64,000 nucleotides of DNA from Hymenoscyphus infarciens (taxonomy: Eukaryota; Ascomycota; Leotiomycetes; Helotiales; Helotiaceae), in assembly GCA_001414345.1 (NCBI GenBank), contig LLCB01000224.1:35773-99772 (forward strand). The letters are read 5' to 3'. Each line of letters opens with the position of its first letter. Position 1 is the first letter of the stretch. This document shows, piece by piece, positions 33,189-43,249 of the stretch. A program made the translations under genes and the position numbers. Below the pieces are notes generated by a model. That model saw only the letters and a program-made list of their open reading frames with translations, searched no databases and was not told the origin of the DNA.

Positions 33189-35576
33189 ATGGCTACCGAA
33201 AACCCCCACAAGCAAGAGTTTCGCATTCGCGACCTGAGTACTCGCAGCGTTCTTCTCTTTCCGACACGTGCACAAATTGTTCGCGATATCAAAGATATCA
33301 CCATCCAACCAGGAGCAAATCAAATAATTATCGACGGACTGGCACCAACGGTCGATGAGCACTCCATCAAAGTGGAAGGAACGGGCTCGGCGACGATTAC
33401 AGACGTCTCCGTGAACCTCCTTCCGAATCGGGAACTTTTCGAAGATGTATATCCTTCCGATGACGATGATGAAGAGGATGAGGATAGTGAGGAATCAGAG
33501 GTTGAACAGGAGGCTATGGTCACCATTTCAAACAAGATTAAGGACTTAAACATCAAATTGCTTGGCGAGAATGAGAAGATCAATTCTGCAGCTTATCGGT
33601 TGAAAGTCGTTGATCTTCATGGGGTTCGGGGGGCAGCTGCGACCGAGAAAGATGCTGTGGATCTAGAGAAGTTGGTTGGGGACTATAACCAGGAACGACG
33701 GAAGATCTATCAGGACCATGAGTCTAGTACTCTTGCCGCTGATGATCTCCGTTCTCAAATCCGGGAAGCAGAAAAGCAGAAGGCGAAGTTAGCGAAGGCA
33801 TGGGTGAAATCGAATGAGAAAAGGGAGAAGGAAAAGGCCAAGAGGAGAGAAAAGCGACTTCGCGACAAAGCCGAGATTTCGAAGGAGAAGCAACGCGTCA
33901 AGACCGAACGAGAGAGTTTCTGGGCCAAACAGGTGTATCGTGTGACCATCAATCTCGAACCGACTACCAATACCCCTCTTTCCTCTCGTCGAAGTTCAAC
34001 AAGCGAGACAGTAACAAGCCTTACTCCAACCACCAACCTTGCGACGTCCGCCTTCCACGAAGATACAGACAATGGCAAACCTCTCCCCAAAGACAAAATC
34101 AATCTCGCCATCTGCTATATCACTTCCTCCGCCTCATGGTCTCCACGTTACGATTTATCCCTGAATACCCCAAAATCAACCGGCCTCCTCGAATACGGCG
34201 CCGAATTGAAGAATACAACCTCCGAAACCTGGCGAGACGCAAAATTTATCCTGTCTACGTCCCAAACCACCTTCTCCGGTCTGTCAGAAACCATTCCTTT
34301 CCTGGAACCCTGGCAAGTTCGCTTACAAAAGGGGGCTGGGAAGGATGGTGGACTCGTGAGTTCATATGAAGTTACCGCTAAGCGAAAAGAATGGAGTAAA
34401 GTGTCTGAGAATGAGAAACCAAGATGGCAGAATTTCGGTCAGAGTGCGAGGGATCAGGAGGTTAGAGCCGAGGAGCAGAGGGAGAATGCGAGAAAGAAGA
34501 AGAGATCTCAAATTGCTAACGTGTATTCGGCAAGTCATACCCGTGCAATCCCAGAAGCATTTGGGTCAGTGGCTACGCAAGATGTGGCATACGATGCTAC
34601 ATCACCAGGGTACAGTGCAAACAGTCCAGGCATGGTTAGAGGAGGAGCAATGCGATACCGACGTGTCGCACACGAGAGTGCCGAAGAGGAGGTCGTTGAA
34701 GAAGAATGCGATGACGATGAAGATATGGGTTTCGCTCTCTTCGACGGGCCCAACGACCCTCCTGTCAATGCACTCAACTTCGAAGCAGGAGCCTGGGAAG
34801 AAACGGGCCTCACAACCACCTACGATGTCCCAGGCACAAAATCCCTCGCCCCATCAAATTCCGCTTCTAAGCATAAGATTGCCAAGATTTCATTCAACAA
34901 TGTTATCTTCTCGCACATCGTTATTGGAAAACTTCGCCAAGTCGCATTCCTCAAAGCTCGCTTACGAAACTCTTCCAAAATCACTCTCCTCAAAGGTCCC
35001 CTTGGACTTACTCTGGACGGCTCTTTCCTTGGACAAAGTACTTTCCCTCGTTGTTCGGCAGGCGAAAGTTTCAGTCTCCCACTTGGTGTTGACCCGTCTC
35101 TTTCCGTATCTTATGGCAAGCCGACGGTAAGAAGAAGCCAGAGTGGGATTTTCAGCAAGGAGGATAGCAATCTCTTCACACGAACAATCACCATTCAAAA
35201 CACAAAGCATAACGCCACACCAGTTGAGCTCACGGTCCTCGACCAGATTCCTGTTTCTGAGGATGAGAGACTCAGGATCGAGATTGTCACTCCAGATGGA
35301 TTGAAAGTCGGAGGTGCAAGTGTGAAGACAGGAGCTGATGCTATGGTACCACGTGTCGGAGCGGGTGGGAAGGGCACAAGCAAAGATGTGAGAGCTTCGG
35401 TTTATGGCGATTCGAAGGATGCTAAATGGGGAGGTGCTCTTGCTACGGCTAGAAAAGGTGGCGAGGTAGTCTGGAATGTCAAGTTAAATCCAGGGCAGGG
35501 CGTCAGATTGGTGTTGGAGTACGAGGCTACTTTCCCAGCTGGAGAGGGAGTTGTTGGTGTTATTGGCGGTCGCTAA
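33189..35576 (+). CDS. DUF4140/DUF4139 (mucoidy inhibitor A-like) protein
   Basis: Single-exon ORF of 795 residues with ATG at 33189. The N-terminal ~110 residues (V-L-L-F-P-T-R-A-Q-I-V-R-D, then I-I-I-D-G-L-A-P-T-V-D) fit the DUF4140 region, interrupted by a strongly acidic run (D/E/S-rich, about residues 92-110). A Lys/Glu-rich coiled coil spans about 150-255. The C-terminal DUF4139 region starts near residue 300 (C-Y-I-T-S-S-A-S-W-S-P-R-Y-D-L) and ends with V-R-L-V-L-E-Y-E-A-T-F-P near the C-terminus, as usual for the family. A low-complexity acidic insert lies near residues 495-515. The biochemical role of this family in fungi is unknown. No signal peptide or membrane segment, so probably intracellular. 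Confidence 0.85.
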   Translation: MATENPHKQEFRIRDLSTRSVLLFPTRAQIVRDIKDITIQPGANQIIIDGLAPTVDEHSIKVEGTGSATITDVSVNLLPNRELFEDVYPSDDDDEEDEDSEESEVEQEAMVTISNKIKDLNIKLLGENEKINSAAYRLKVVDLHGVRGAAATEKDAVDLEKLVGDYNQERRKIYQDHESSTLAADDLRSQIREAEKQKAKLAKAWVKSNEKREKEKAKRREKRLRDKAEISKEKQRVKTERESFWAKQVYRVTINLEPTTNTPLSSRRSSTSETVTSLTPTTNLATSAFHEDTDNGKPLPKDKINLAICYITSSASWSPRYDLSLNTPKSTGLLEYGAELKNTTSETWRDAKFILSTSQTTFSGLSETIPFLEPWQVRLQKGAGKDGGLVSSYEVTAKRKEWSKVSENEKPRWQNFGQSARDQEVRAEEQRENARKKKRSQIANVYSASHTRAIPEAFGSVATQDVAYDATSPGYSANSPGMVRGGAMRYRRVAHESAEEEVVEEECDDDEDMGFALFDGPNDPPVNALNFEAGAWEETGLTTTYDVPGTKSLAPSNSASKHKIAKISFNNVIFSHIVIGKLRQVAFLKARLRNSSKITLLKGPLGLTLDGSFLGQSTFPRCSAGESFSLPLGVDPSLSVSYGKPTVRRSQSGIFSKEDSNLFTRTITIQNTKHNATPVELTVLDQIPVSEDERLRIEIVTPDGLKVGGASVKTGADAMVPRVGAGGKGTSKDVRASVYGDSKDAKWGGALATARKGGEVVWNVKLNPGQGVRLVLEYEATFPAGEGVVGVIGGR

Positions 35577-35629
35577 TAGTTTTGGGGGCTCGTTGTTCCG
35601 GGGGTGGTTTCTTGGATTTCAAATGTCAT

Positions 35630-35676
35630 CCTAGATTTCTGGAACAATCAATTTCAACTGTCTCAGACTATCTAGG
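35630..35676. repeat. Dispersed palindromic motif, copy in the 3' flank of the DUF4139 gene
   Basis: The arm cctagatttctggaacaat is imperfectly complementary to the arm ctgtctcagactatctagg around a short AT-rich loop. The same motif occurs at 22505-22548 and 36073-36118, with a half copy at 50836-50855. Confidence 0.7.
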
Positions 35677-36072
35677 TCAATACCTTGGATTGTACCATAG
35701 GGTCAGAACAGCGAGAGGAGGGGCCTGTGTTAGGTTTTCAGGGGTTAAATGATAGGTGTCAAGTGTGAACTTGGAACATCAAAACATAATTGTGATGGAT
35801 ATCGAGTTTGGGATTGGAAATAAGAAATGGGAGTTTCTCCTTATCACGACTTAGGCAACGAATAATTACGTGGAAAGAATAGAGACATTATCAAAGACTT
35901 GCAGAATGGATATTGATCGTACACTTTCTTCTATCTGTTTCCCAAAGCCGTCAATGTTTTTGTTCTTCTTCCAAACTTGAGCGACTTTTATTACAATTGC
36001 TACTGTACTGTTGAATTTGCGCTAGGTTGTAAAGGTAAGGGTAAGAGTACCAGTCCTGTGAAGCAGATTTTG

Positions 36073-36118
36073 CTAGACGTTTTAGAACAATCGCCTCCAT
36101 TGTCCCAGATAATCGTCG
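36073..36118. repeat. Dispersed palindromic motif, degenerate copy
   Basis: Contains ctagacgttttagaacaat and attgtcccagataatcg in the same order and spacing as the other copies. Confidence 0.55.
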
Positions 36119-36629
36119 TTCATTCTTGCTAGTCCAGACCTTCCCTGAGAATCAGAAGGCCAATTAATATCAGCACCCTCTTCTTGTCTAACCTTTTATT
36201 TTTGGAATAAGCTGCACTACATCGGGTAAGCCACCAGTAAGCTAGTAAACCATCAAAAATAAAGCCACATCTTCGCAGCCACTCACGTGTCATCTACCCC
36301 TCTTTTCCCCCTTTTGGACTGAGCTGTGGCTTGTAGTTTTCAGTCTATCATAGACTAAAACGCCCAACTAGAAACAGAGAAGAAACTAGATGATTTTCCC
36401 AAGGGAAAGTTGGTAGTAACGTTAGGTGACGAACAAGCACAGCACTTTGTTGTCTTGCCGCAAACCAAGGACACAACAGCTCCCTGCAGTGTAAGTATCC
36501 TCAATAACAAATGCAGTCTCCCAGCTTGTCAAACGTTCCACCATATCAAGAGTTCAGATAAGAAGAAATAAGTGTCACCAACTTCCTCCCACCTTTATAA
36601 AAATCAAAATAAAATTCTTTTTCATAAAT

Positions 36630-37640
36630 TCCTATATTTATCTAAGTATCTATCTTTAGAAAGAATCCAAAATCAGGAATCCGCTATAGCATAGCACGGC
36701 GCTAACTCTAGTTTAATTTACCTAGACTAGTAAAGTCGAACTTCTATCTATACGTAGTACTAGCTACGAATCTATAGATTGATTTATGAAATCTATAAAG
36801 CTAATTAAAGAAATAAATAAACTACTAAAAGTAACTTAGAATCTATACTTTCCAAATCTAAGTCTTAGTATATAGTGAAGTTCTCTATTATTCTATCTCT
36901 TAAATTTATTATAGTAAGGAAAGAAGTCGTAAACTAGGAAACTAAGGCTTTTTTAAATAAACTTAATTAGAATTAAAGATCTAGAATTTATTATCTAAGT
37001 ATATAATAGTCTTCTAATTTTTTACTATTACTATATATAGCGATAGAGAATCTTTATTATATTTTTATATATCTATTTATATATATAATAAAGATAAAAA
37101 TAGAAGATAAAACATTTCTAGATATTTAATTAAGAGGTTCTATAAGCTTCTATAAACTTCTATTTAAGCCTCTACTACTTTTAATACCTCGATCTATAAT
37201 AAGTTCCCGTAGAAATATTCTAAATAAAAGGAAGTATATATAGCGAGAACTAACTATTAACTTATCTATAAAGAGTATATAACTCTTTTTCTTAATACGA
37301 CTTAGCGTAGCTATACTATAGAATATAATATAATAATAGTACTAAGTTATAATAATATTATAGAGAGTAAAGCGATAAGAGCGAGTAGTATCTAATTTCT
37401 ATTCTAATTAGATTACTCTTAGAACTAGCTAAAGAAGTATATAAGTAGTAGAATTTATATAAAGTAGCGAGGAGGTAGGAAAGTTATATATAGTATAGCT
37501 TTATAAGTACTTCTATCTATAAAACCTAGGGGATTAGGGGATTAAGATAAGGAATCTAGAATTCTATTTTCTCTATAACGAAAATAATATCGCGCGATTC
37601 GTATCTAAAACAACTAAGATATTATAAGATTAAGAAAAAA
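36630..37640. mobile_element. AT-rich RIP relic, unclassified
   Basis: About 1 kb of stop-filled AT-rich sequence with CA and TG strongly depleted from ~36700. No LTR, inverted termini or transposase text recognised. It ends ~100 bp beyond the stop codon of the GDSL esterase. Confidence 0.6.
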
Positions 37641-37730
37641 CATCCCGCGTCGTAATTCCGAGTTCTAGAGGATTGATCATAAAAGCGATGGCGGATTCGA
37701 AATCTATACCTATACTTATAGAAAAAGATT

Positions 37731-39283
37731 TTATCCCGTAACATCCCAATGTTCTCCCGCCCTCGCATGTTCCCAAGGAACTTTCACAGAATACGGCATC
37801 CGGTAAGGTGGGTATTCGGGCCACTTCTCCTTCAGCACTTGGAGTAGTTCATCGTAAACGACTCGGTAGCCCGCGGGGGTGAGATGGAGTCCTATTTCCC
37901 GCGTCAACAACTGCTTGCCCAATTTTCAACAACGACGAAAAATGCAACACTTTCGGGGGCGAAAAAGACGAGGGGGAGAAATAGAAATGGAAAGAGGGAA
38001 GGAGAGAAAAACGGACCGTCACTTAATAACCCCTTTAACCCCTTATTCCCTCCCTCTTCCTTTCGTCCACTTAACTCCATACCCTCCTTCCATCCCGCGA
38101 TCCTCATGAAAGCCGCCCAGACATCGACAACTGGTACACCGGTACTGTAGAAGATCTTAGAGTCAGTATTATCTTTCCCGATGATGCACCTCGGCGTCCC
38201 GAAACAAGCACGCAGCCAGGGAAGATTATCTGAAGAGCAAGCTGTCTCAACATCCCAACATCTCAACATCTAACATCCCCCAGAAACCCAAAAACCAAAA
38301 AACCAAAAAACCAAAAGGAAAAAAAGGAGAGAAAAACTCACATAACACCAATCTCCCTAACCGCATCAGCATACCCCCTCGTCCCCTCCGCCGTCCTCCC
38401 CTCCAATCTCCCCCCATCCCCATCAACCCCCCAATGCTCAGCCAACATAGTCTCCTCGACCGGCGGCGGGGTGATTAGAATGATGTTCGGGGAATGCGCT
38501 GTGATTGCGCGGTTGGAGATGATGTCGTTGAGGTTGAAGCGGAAGCGGGGGAGGGGGACGTGTTGAGGGGGGTGGGAGTGGGAGCTGATGGGGTTTGCGT
38601 CGTTGGCGCCGAACCAGATTGTCTGTTTTTATGAGGATGTGTGTAAGGGAAGGGGGGGGGGATGGGTAGAGGGAAAGAGGAGGGAGGGGGAGGGAAGAAG
38701 AAGGAAGGAAGAAGGAGGGGGAAAGAAAGAAGGGAGAAGGGGGAAATAAGACATACAATGAATTTTATAGATGCTTGAAGGGGGGTAGGTATAAGATCTT
38801 GGAGAACGAGGAGGATATGATCAGTGTTATAACCACTAGAACATAGGTATATCAGCTCAGACCTTCCTTACAATACCTTCAAGATGGATAAGCGTGTGAC
38901 AAAAGACTTACGAAAATCCACGGTTGACAACATCGAATCTTCTTATGTATGCTATCCGGAAAATCAGCTGACTTGTGTTTACTTGTGTTTCCAGACTCGA
39001 TGCAACCGAGACGGGACAGACGGGAAAGGGAATAGGTAGGGACTTACCATCTTGTAACTCGGCACCAAGGGCAAACCCATTCTTCTGAGAGTAGGCGCCT
39101 TGCGTCAAACTATCGCCTAATGCCTCAGATTTAGTTTTATTCGGCTCGTTTGAGGGTACAAGTATGAGAGAATAGAGAGGACGAACCTAGCATGAGAAAC
39201 TGCGGCAGTGGTTGATGAGTAGGCGTATCCCCACCACCATAACTCGCCCCGCCCCTTCGAAAAGTGGGGGTGTTACTTTCCAT
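37731..39283 (-). CDS. GDSL/SGNH esterase, isoamyl acetate-hydrolysing (IAH1) type
   Basis: Seven exons on the minus strand: 39283-39187, 39116-39048, 38951-38912, 38835-38757, 38622-38342, 38144-38017 and 37891-37731. The total is 855 nt, 284 residues, with all phases consistent. Block I is G-D-S-L-T-Q-G (G split by intron 1), block II is V-N-R-G-F-S-G-Y-N-T, block III is W-F-G-A-N-D-A, and block V is D-G-L-H-L-T-P-A-G-Y, supplying catalytic Ser, Gly, Asn and Asp/His. Family members hydrolyse short-chain acetate esters in the cytoplasm. There is no signal peptide. Most donors are GTAAGT or GTGAGT-like. Intron 1 (GTTCGT) and intron 6 (GTCCGT) are weak donors, but those joins restore the conserved motifs. 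The introns are CT-rich and poorly conserved, and exon 5 ends in a Gly/Arg-rich stretch. Confidence 0.88.
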
Positions 39284-41250
39284 GTTCAACTTCCTCTGTA
39301 GGAAGTGGGCGTTATATAAGATACTGCGATTCAATAACAGAACCCTTTTCATGTGACACTTGTTTACTTGGACGGTTAAACTTTTTAGAGGGACTCTCAA
39401 AATATATTTCTTATTCGGCCTGTTATGTTTGCGGGGCTCAGGGATTTTCCTCGCCAATGAAGAGCAATGCTTATGCGCCAATTGACTTGAGGGTTGAGTG
39501 GAGACTTCTTTGAATGGCGGTTTGACTCACATACATAAGAAGAAAAGAAAGGACAGTACATGGCTGTATTAAGTTGTAATTGCATTGTTGAACCAGTCAA
39601 TTCTCACAGACAAAAATCAATTCGAGAATATATCACACGTGATATGGGTTAATGAAAGGCTCAAAGCTACAACAAGTCTTAAGATCCAAGCCAGGTAAGG
39701 TAGGAGGTAGACGGGAAACCCCAAGAGGCGCCGAGAGAAAGAAACGTCGAGGGGCGAATCAGAGTACCATCACGTGACTGGAACAAAACAAATGAGTGAA
39801 ACTGGGGTGAAAATTGTTTCAGGAGCAAAAGAAAGTCGGCTGGAGCCACGTCCCACCTGCTTCAGCCACAATGATGGAGCTGGCAAATTGGATATTTGAG
39901 ATGGTTGTGACAGGGGTGATTGGCCACGTCGTTTGGTGATGATGTCTGCACGATGAGATGAGGTCTTGTGAGCGTTGTGGCGCATTTGTCAAACCCTCCT
40001 CGTTCTGACGTTGGCGCTCTCTTGAGCCCAGCTGCGTACCATGAATCGTCAAAGAAATGGCGTAGAGCTTGGGTCTTGCTTGGTCTCGCTTGGTCGCTTG
40101 ATACGCTGGACAAGCATCGCCAAATTGGCTGGGCTGGGCCTGGCTGGTATCATGGTGCAGCAAGGAAAGAGAAATACCAAACACAACAACTCTGTGTCGT
40201 CATAAGCGACTATACAAGGAAAACAAACAGCACTAAGAGGACAAACGGAACAGTGGAGAATGACTGGTGGGTAATGATAGAAATGGCCCAAAGAGGAAAG
40301 CGAGTAGCCTTTGGCAATAGAGCACTTGCGCTGTCAATGGGTATTGGTCGGGAAAGCCCAACTCAAGTTTGATCTGACCACATTCTAGCAACGGCCGATA
40401 GGCGTGAGATATGCGCTGAGGTACTAGAGTAGCAGGGAATCATCCAGCTAGCTTATGGTAGAGTCGAAGTAGGTAATGTAATTCATGGTGCTGTTTATTG
40501 GGAATTAATAGCCCCTATATACTCATACGCGGCAGTTGTTTGAATTCTGTCCAATTTGAAGCCAGAAAAGCGGCCTAATTTCGTGTGATTGTTGTTGTGA
40601 CCCTAGTTGCTGCTCTCTCTTGGCTACAGGGTCCATTTCAGGCCCAAACTCACTGCCAAGTCCTCTCTCTGGCTCAGAAAGAAGCACCCGCACTCCCTCT
40701 CCCTCTCCTGACCTTCTTCCCTTCAAACATTCCACAACACCACGAAAAACAATCGCGATACTCCCCTCTAGTGGTGGCGCAGCTAGGTATCGCCATCTTT
40801 ATAATTCCACCATCGAGAATCAGACTACCAAGCCGAATCTCGACCTGGGCCCATATCAAACCGGCAGTCGTCCTCCAGCTTGCGACGACCTCCCTCAGCC
40901 CCCAACTGCCTAGGGATCTCCATTTTTTTCTTTCGATTCGTCCCGGCTGTGTACAGCATTGATGCCAAAGGGAACTCACCTTGCATTGTAACACAGATAA
41001 GATCGGAGCCCTACCTCACCTGCGAGTATCCCACGACAGTACATCTGAAATACCTACTACCGGTTTTCAATTGATTCAGCCAACCAGAAACAAAACATTG
41101 GGAATCTGCCTGGAAACGCGACTCGCATAACACCACCACCATCCCACACCATTCACGTACCAACTAATTCCCATTCACGATCGCGCTCACTTGGCTCTCG
41201 CCCTTCAACCATTGCGACTTTCGACTTTTCTGTTCTCGACTTCTTTAATC
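39284..41250. other. Divergent promoter region between GDSL esterase and Ca2+/H+ exchanger
   Basis: Nearly 2 kb without a supported gene. Overlapping ORFs on both strands near 39820-40370 and 40585-40990 lack coding character. The last ~180 bases before 41251 are C/T-rich, as in fungal leaders. Confidence 0.45.
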
Positions 41251-43249
41251 ATGTCTCAAACAAACCATAACTTACGTACGTTTTCTGGTTGTCGAGAACT
41301 CCTACAGCCCTGGCTAACAGCCCTGATTTAGATTCCGTCCGCCGTGAAGCTCGCAAAGAGGCTTGGTACGGCGACTCGCACAACCCGTTTCGAAAAGTTT
41401 CGCGCTCTAGCACTGTCCCAACCCAAAAATCCCTCGCTCGTGGTGATCTGGAAGCGGGAAGACAAGACGGCGCACCGTTAACGCCAGCCCAGACTGAGCC
41501 ATCAATGTTCCGGTCAACACAAGATGGAATACGCGAGGAGTCGTCGAGAGACGGCAAGGCGAACGATTATGGACCTCTGCCCAGGGGTCATGGGGAGGAA
41601 GGAAGACCGAGTGACCCAGACAGCGCAGATACAGCTGTTGAGAGAACATTGACGGGAGTGTCGAGCGAGGAACAAGGCCCGAAGAAACGTAGAAATCTCA
41701 AGTTTTGGAAATCACCGGAATCCGAAGCAGAGACAATCGAGGAAGACGAGAAGGAGAAGAAACGTCCCTGGTACAAAGGAAAGATTCTACCACACAAGGA
41801 ACCCTTCACTGTTCGCAATCAACTCATGAGAACGATTGCCAGCTCCTGGGTTAATGTTCTCATCATTGCAGCACCAGTTGGAATCGGTCTCAATTACTCG
41901 GGGGTAAATGGTGTGGCGGTTTTCGTCGTCAACTTCATTGCCATTGTTCCGCTAGCAGGTTTGCTTGGTTTTGCCACCGAGGAAATTGCTTTGCACGTGG
42001 GTGAGAGTTTGGGTGGTCTTTTGAATGCTACCTTTGGGTAAGTCTGTTATCATGCTCGATCTGGAAACAAGCTAATCATTCATAGTAATGCCGTGGAATT
42101 GATTGTCGCCGTCATCGCCCTGGCCAAGGATGAAATTACCGTTGTCCAGACATCCCTCATTGGCAGTATTCTCTCCAATTTGCTCCTCGTCATGGGCATG
42201 TGCTTCTTTTTTGGCGGATTGAGACGCTCTGAGCAATTCTTCAACCAAACCGTTGCCCAAACTGCCGCCAGTCTTTTGGCTCTTGCAGTTGGTGCTCTCA
42301 TCATTCCAACCTGCTTCGATCAGTTTACTAGCACAGACGCTACCCGAGCACCCACAGCAGTTCTTGCGGCCCTTTCACGAGGAACCTCGGTCATTCTTCT
42401 CGTCGTCTATATTGGCTATCTCTACTTCCAACTACACACCCACTCGGGCGCCTTTAGCGAGGAGAGCCGAAAGGTCCCAAAGAGACCACGCAAGAAGGGA
42501 TTGGCAGACGGTGCCATTTCCAAGAGCCTTGCCTCAGCCGGTGGAATTGGTGCCGGGCCAGGACGAGCAAATGTCGTGGGCCGACCTCCAAATGACGAGT
42601 TACTCAACCCTATGGCCCATGAAGAAGCCGACGATGAAGACGAGGAACCAACTCTCCATATCGCCGTTGCTTGGGCCACGCTCGCTATCGCAACGGCCAT
42701 CATTGGTCTCTGTGCTGAATTTATGGTGGATAGTATTTCTGCCATCACTGGAAGCGAGGAAGGATCCACCACAGGCAAAAAGTCTGGAGTTTCCATCGAA
42801 TTTGTTGGATTGATCTTGTTGCCAATTGTTGGAAATGCCGCTGAGCACGCTACTGCCGTCACTGTCGCTTGCAAGGACAAGATGGATCTTGCCATTGGGG
42901 TTTGTGTTGGCTCTAGCATGCAGGTTTCTCTGTTCTTGATTCCTCTCCTTGTTGTCATTGGCTGGATTATGGGCAAGCCTGACATGAACCTGAGCTTCGA
43001 TGGTTTCCAAATTACGGTTCTATTTGTAGCTGTTCTTCTAGTCAATTACTTGATTGGCGATGGAAAGAGTCACTGGCTGGAGGGCATGCTCCTTCAATGC
43101 CTCTACTTGTAAGTGTCCACTTGGTTTCATGCTTCTGATATTACTTGCTGACATATTTACTCAGAATCATCGCTGTCTGCGCTTGGTATTATCCAACAAA
43201 AAACGCAGTAACTGGTGTGGTCGACCCGGACAGTTGGGTCCTCAAGTAA
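41251..43249 (+). CDS. Vacuolar-type Ca2+/H+ exchanger (CAX family)
   Basis: Exons 41251-41275, 41332-42037, 42086-43108 and 43165-43249 give 612 residues. The tiny first exon is chosen because a GTACGT donor and a GCTAAC branch with TTTAG acceptor (56-nt intron) are the only way to put an ATG in frame. Residues 1-~175 are hydrophilic and probably cytosolic. From about residue 190 there are 10-11 membrane segments in two halves, with the signature repeats G-N-A-V-E-L (about 244-249) and G-N-A-A-E-H (about 493-498), whose acidic residues bind Ca2+ in CAX transporters. An acidic loop (E-E-A-D-D-E-D-E-E) separates the halves. The predicted role is Ca2+ uptake into the vacuole driven by the proton gradient. 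A long charged N-terminus is common in fungal members and may be regulatory. Confidence 0.92.

Larger units (their letters stand above)
35577..36629. other. Intergenic region carrying two short palindromic motif copies
   Basis: No gene. Copies of a dispersed ~45-bp palindrome lie at 35630-35676 and 36073-36118. Confidence 0.6.

Noticed and set aside
39819..40962. ORFs of 120-134 codons in the exchanger promoter region
   Set aside because: Overlap each other in several frames, some lack an ATG, and none shows a known motif.
41276..41307. Alternative 32-nt first intron of the exchanger gene
   Set aside because: In frame but too short for a fungal intron; the 56-nt alternative has a branch-point motif.
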